From Bradyrhizobium sp. 1 (GTDB taxonomy: Bacteria; Pseudomonadota; Alphaproteobacteria; Rhizobiales; Xanthobacteraceae), in contig NZ_JADPJH010000011.1 of assembly GCF_023073315.1 (NCBI RefSeq), positions 16,146 to 78,506 on the forward strand: a DNA stretch of 62,361 nt, given 5' to 3'. A program made the position numbers and the translations under genes. The notes below the pieces were generated by a model that did not search any database, was not told the DNA's origin, and saw only the letters and a program-made list of their open reading frames with translations. Positions 60,252 to 62,361 of the stretch are shown here, piece after piece. Within the stretch, counting starts at the first letter, position 1; the number at the start of each line of letters is the position of its first letter.

Positions 60252-61244
60252 CTATTCCGCGGCTTGTGCGGTCTGGCGCTGCGCGCGCTTCGCGGCATAG
60301 GCGGCCGCCGCCTCGCGCACCCAGGCGCCCTCGTCGTGCGACTTGCGTCGGGCGGCCATGCGGTCGCGGTTGCAGGGGCCGTTGCCGGCGAGCACCTGCT
60401 TGAATTCGGTCCAGTCGATCTCGCTGTAACACCAGTGCCCTTCGGCATCTTGCGTCATACCCCGATCGGGAATCTCCAGCCCGAGATATTGCGCCTGCGG
60501 CACGGTGGCATCGACGAATTTCTGACGCAGCTCGTCATTGGAGAAACGCTTGATCTTCCACTTGGTGGAGGTGTCGCTGTGCTGGCTCGTCGCATCCGGC
60601 GGTCCGAACATCATCAGCACCGGCCACCACCAGCGGTTCAGCGCATCCTGCGCCATCGCCTTTTGCTCGTCCGAGCCGCGGCACAGCGTCAGCATGATCT
60701 CGTAGCCCTGACGCTGGTGGAACGATTCCTCCTTGCAGACGCGGATCATGGCGCGCGCATAGGGTCCATAGGAACAGCGGCACAGCGGGATCTGGTTCAT
60801 GATCGCGGCGCCGTCGACCAGCCAGCCGATCGTGCCGATATCGGCCCAGGTCAGCGTCGGATAGTTGAAGATCGAGGAGTATTTGGCCTTGCCCGCCAGC
60901 ATGGCATCGACCAGCTCCTCGCGCGAGGTGCCGAGCGTCTCGGCGGCGGCATAGAGATAGAGCCCGTGGCCGCACTCGTCCTGCACCTTGGCCAGCAGCG
61001 CCGCCTTGCGGCGCAGGGATGGCGCGCGCGTGATCCAGTTGCCTTCGGGCAGCATGCCGACGATTTCGGAATGGGCGTGCTGGGAGATCTGGCGGGTGAG
61101 CGTCTTGCGATAGGCCGCTGGCATCCAGTCGTTCGGCTCGATGCGCTCCTCCGCATCGATGCGGGCCTGGAACTGCGCAGCCTTAACCGCGTCCTCAAGA
61201 CCGCGATCGTCGGTCTCGGCCGTGTTCAGCGCCTGGGTATACAT
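60252..61244 (-). CDS. paaA: 1,2-phenylacetyl-CoA epoxidase catalytic subunit
   Basis: A 330-residue di-iron oxygenase subunit with a ferritin-like fold. Iron-ligand helices include [18 protein letters not shown] (near 106-123, Glu and His) and [16 protein letters not shown] near 177. It inserts oxygen into phenylacetyl-CoA to give the 1,2-epoxide. The ATG at 61244 is chosen because it is correctly spaced from GGGAGG; another ATG two codons upstream is too close. It is the first oxygenase gene after the AT-rich promoter. Confidence 0.95.
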   Translation of the reverse strand: MYTQALNTAETDDRGLEDAVKAAQFQARIDAEERIEPNDWMPAAYRKTLTRQISQHAHSEIVGMLPEGNWITRAPSLRRKAALLAKVQDECGHGLYLYAAAETLGTSREELVDAMLAGKAKYSSIFNYPTLTWADIGTIGWLVDGAAIMNQIPLCRCSYGPYARAMIRVCKEESFHQRQGYEIMLTLCRGSDEQKAMAQDALNRWWWPVLMMFGPPDATSQHSDTSTKWKIKRFSNDELRQKFVDATVPQAQYLGLEIPDRGMTQDAEGHWCYSEIDWTEFKQVLAGNGPCNRDRMAARRKSHDEGAWVREAAAAYAAKRAQRQTAQAAE

Positions 61245-61270
61245 GCGCATCCTCCCGTTTTATTGGGAGG

Positions 61271-61298
61271 AATATATAACAAAAATTACTTCACGCAA
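61271..61298 (-). promoter_or_regulatory. Candidate promoter of the paaABCDE genes
   Basis: On the minus strand TTGCGT (61298-61293) is followed by a 16-base spacer and TATATT (61276-61271), 27 bases before the paaA start. The region is strikingly AT-rich against the genome. It overlaps the inverted repeat described at 61272-61317. Confidence 0.5.
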
Positions 61299-61317
61299 GA
61301 TATTTCTGTAACATATA
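61272..61317. promoter_or_regulatory. Imperfect inverted repeat, candidate PaaX operator
   Basis: ATATAACAAAAAT...CTT on the left is matched by ATATGTTACAGAAATATCTT read on the opposite strand at the right. The dyad spans the 75-base gap between paaX and paaA and covers the candidate promoter. PaaX repressors bind such operators and release with phenylacetyl-CoA. Confidence 0.55.
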
Positions 61318-61319
61318 AC

Positions 61320-62186
61320 TCAGGCGCCGAACCGCCTTTCCAGGAGTTTTCGCGCCGGTGGCAACGGCCCTTTCTCATTGGTTCCATGGCCATCAAGCCA
61401 TTGCTCCGATGGAGCAAGCAACGCGCGGTAGATCTCGCCGCAGAGGTCGCGGGCCGCCCTGCCCGGCCAGTCCGCCGGCAGCAGGCTGTCGGGCAGCAGC
61501 GGATCACGCAGCACAACACGACGGTAGTAGTGGATCAGCAGGATGCGCGCGGTGAAGGCGTCGGCCTCGGACAGGTCCGTGCCGCGCGCGATCGCAGCGC
61601 GCAACGGCTCGAACGTCTTCATGAATTTCAGATAGGCATCCGCAGTGCGCTCCAGCGGCCAGCTCGCGCTGAGCAGGCGGCGGCCGCTGTCATCCTCCGC
61701 CGAGACTTCGAGACGGATGGCGCCCGCGGCCTCGTCCGGTACCGGCACGCCCGATGGTGCGACCCACACGCCGGGCAGCGGACTGCCGAAGCCGGCATTG
61801 CGCAGCGCTTCGCGCGAAGCGTCGCGGTCTTCGCCATTGCCGATCAGCAGCAGCTCGAAGCGCCCGGTCCAATCCGACGGCGGCGGATCGTAGATGTGGC
61901 GCGTGGCGGCTTCGAAGGTCTGATTTCCCTTGTCGGCCAGACGATAAAAGCTGTTGCGGCCGACCTTTTCGCGCGTCAGCCAGCCATCGGCGGCGAGCCG
62001 CGACATCGCGGTGCGGACCACGCCGCTGTCGATGGCGAGACTCTCGAAGAATTCCAGCAGCGTGCCGAGCCAAACCGACCCGCCGCGCGGCACGATGGCG
62101 TCACCGAACACAGTGACGACGATGGAGCCGGTACGTGACGGCTCGCGCTTGAGCTGGTCGATGATGCGGGACAACGGATGCGCCAT
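61320..62186 (-). CDS. paaX: Phenylacetic acid degradation repressor
   Basis: A 288-residue GntR-like repressor. The N-terminal winged helix has the FGDAIVPRGGSVWLGTLLEF segment near 30, and the recognition part VVRTAMSRLAADGWLTREKVG lies near 58, given here in approximate position. The C-terminal PaaX domain follows. It senses phenylacetyl-CoA and blocks paa transcription. ATG 62186 is preferred to an upstream in-frame start at 62222. It is co-directional with paaA and separated from it by the AT-rich operator region. Confidence 0.94.
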   Translation of the reverse strand: MAHPLSRIIDQLKREPSRTGSIVVTVFGDAIVPRGGSVWLGTLLEFFESLAIDSGVVRTAMSRLAADGWLTREKVGRNSFYRLADKGNQTFEAATRHIYDPPPSDWTGRFELLLIGNGEDRDASREALRNAGFGSPLPGVWVAPSGVPVPDEAAGAIRLEVSAEDDSGRRLLSASWPLERTADAYLKFMKTFEPLRAAIARGTDLSEADAFTARILLIHYYRRVVLRDPLLPDSLLPADWPGRAARDLCGEIYRALLAPSEQWLDGHGTNEKGPLPPARKLLERRFGA

Positions 62187-62243
62187 GCGCGAGGCATAGC
62201 GCGTTTGGTGCGGGCGCGACAATGGACGGGAGCGACGCTGTTG

Positions 62244-62361
62244 CTCTCCCTCTCCCCGTTCTTACGGGGAGAGGGTTGGGGTGAGGGGCTCTATCCACAC
62301 GGTAGACTGCCGTGGGACCTGTACCCCCTCACCCGGATCGCAAGAGCGATCCGACCTCTCC
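62244..62361. repeat. Truncated palindromic intergenic repeat, family C
   Basis: The second copy of the element at 7271-7405, cut by the window end: CTCTCCCTCTCCCCGTTCTT, the GAGGGTTGGGGTGAGGGG core and the GATCGCAAGAGCGATC hairpin are all there. It lies upstream of paaX. Confidence 0.85.

Noticed and set aside
60117..62138. Long open frame on the plus strand opposite paaA and paaX
   Set aside because: Antisense artefact of high GC; the paa genes on the other strand are unmistakable.
1..62361. tRNA, rRNA, CRISPR arrays, insertion sequences or prophage
   Set aside because: No cloverleaf-like tRNA, no spaced identical repeats, no transposase or integrase frame was seen; the repeats present are single palindromes.

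Overview
The window is GC-rich, densely coding chromosome from an alphaproteobacterium, most probably Bradyrhizobium or a close relative in the Nitrobacteraceae. This rests on the codon usage, the catabolic gene content (fatty-acid, phenylacetate and amino-acid use, many ABC and MFS transporters) and several families of palindromic intergenic repeats typical of that group. I see no tRNA or rRNA gene, CRISPR array, transposase, prophage or integrase. It reads as core or semi-core metabolic chromosome rather than a genomic island. No stretch longer than 300 bases lacks a gene.

Layout. (1) 59-6498: a set resembling the levulinate/4-hydroxyacid (Lva) system: a DUF6285 small protein, an APH-type phosphotransferase, an enoyl-CoA hydratase, an SDR and an ACAD11-like acyl-CoA dehydrogenase. 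A VOC protein and a frameshifted PAS histidine kinase lie between. (2) 6631-13061: flavin reductase-like protein, YghU-like GST, Baeyer-Villiger-type monooxygenase, nitronate monooxygenase and thiolase-like protein. (3) 13205-17573: RND efflux pump (adaptor plus permease). (4) 17809-21424: two chemoreceptors with almost identical signalling domains. (5) 21590-25380: a complete tetronate/threonate pathway (ltnD, otnI, otnK and the divergent otnC). (6) 25490-31069: a DUF1445 protein followed by a LIV-type ABC transporter. These face a LysR gene and a run of hydrolase and dehydrogenase genes (31190-35399) across a perfect palindrome. (7) 35464-39007: tartrate dehydrogenase-like protein, an SDR with a broken active site, and an amidase. 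(8) 39159-45580: a polar amino-acid (Aap-type) ABC transporter without its ATPase, split on either side of an RpiR regulator, with a class III aminotransferase and an Asp/Glu racemase-like protein. (9) 45577-51120: TetR, an atypical ferredoxin, cytochrome P450, an MHS-type MFS permease, a sulfite-oxidase-like protein and a hydrolase-OsmC fusion. (10) 51131-54613: divergent MocR/EamA pair and a YeeE/YedE transporter. (11) 54657-62186: quinone oxidoreductase and the upper phenylacetate pathway paaK-paaI-paaEDCBA with its repressor gene paaX.

How it fits together. Most units feed acyl-CoA, glyoxylate/tetronate or amino-acid catabolism, and each transporter sits beside enzymes and a regulator. 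The best leads for follow-up are the Lva/ACAD11-like locus, the LysR-DUF1445-LIV-hydrolase locus, the Aap/RpiR locus with a racemase-like enzyme lacking one catalytic Cys, the SDR lacking YxxxK, the CxxHxxC ferredoxin, and several clear operator palindromes in divergent promoters. I did not find a wholly unprecedented system; the strongest candidates are unusual combinations of known families.
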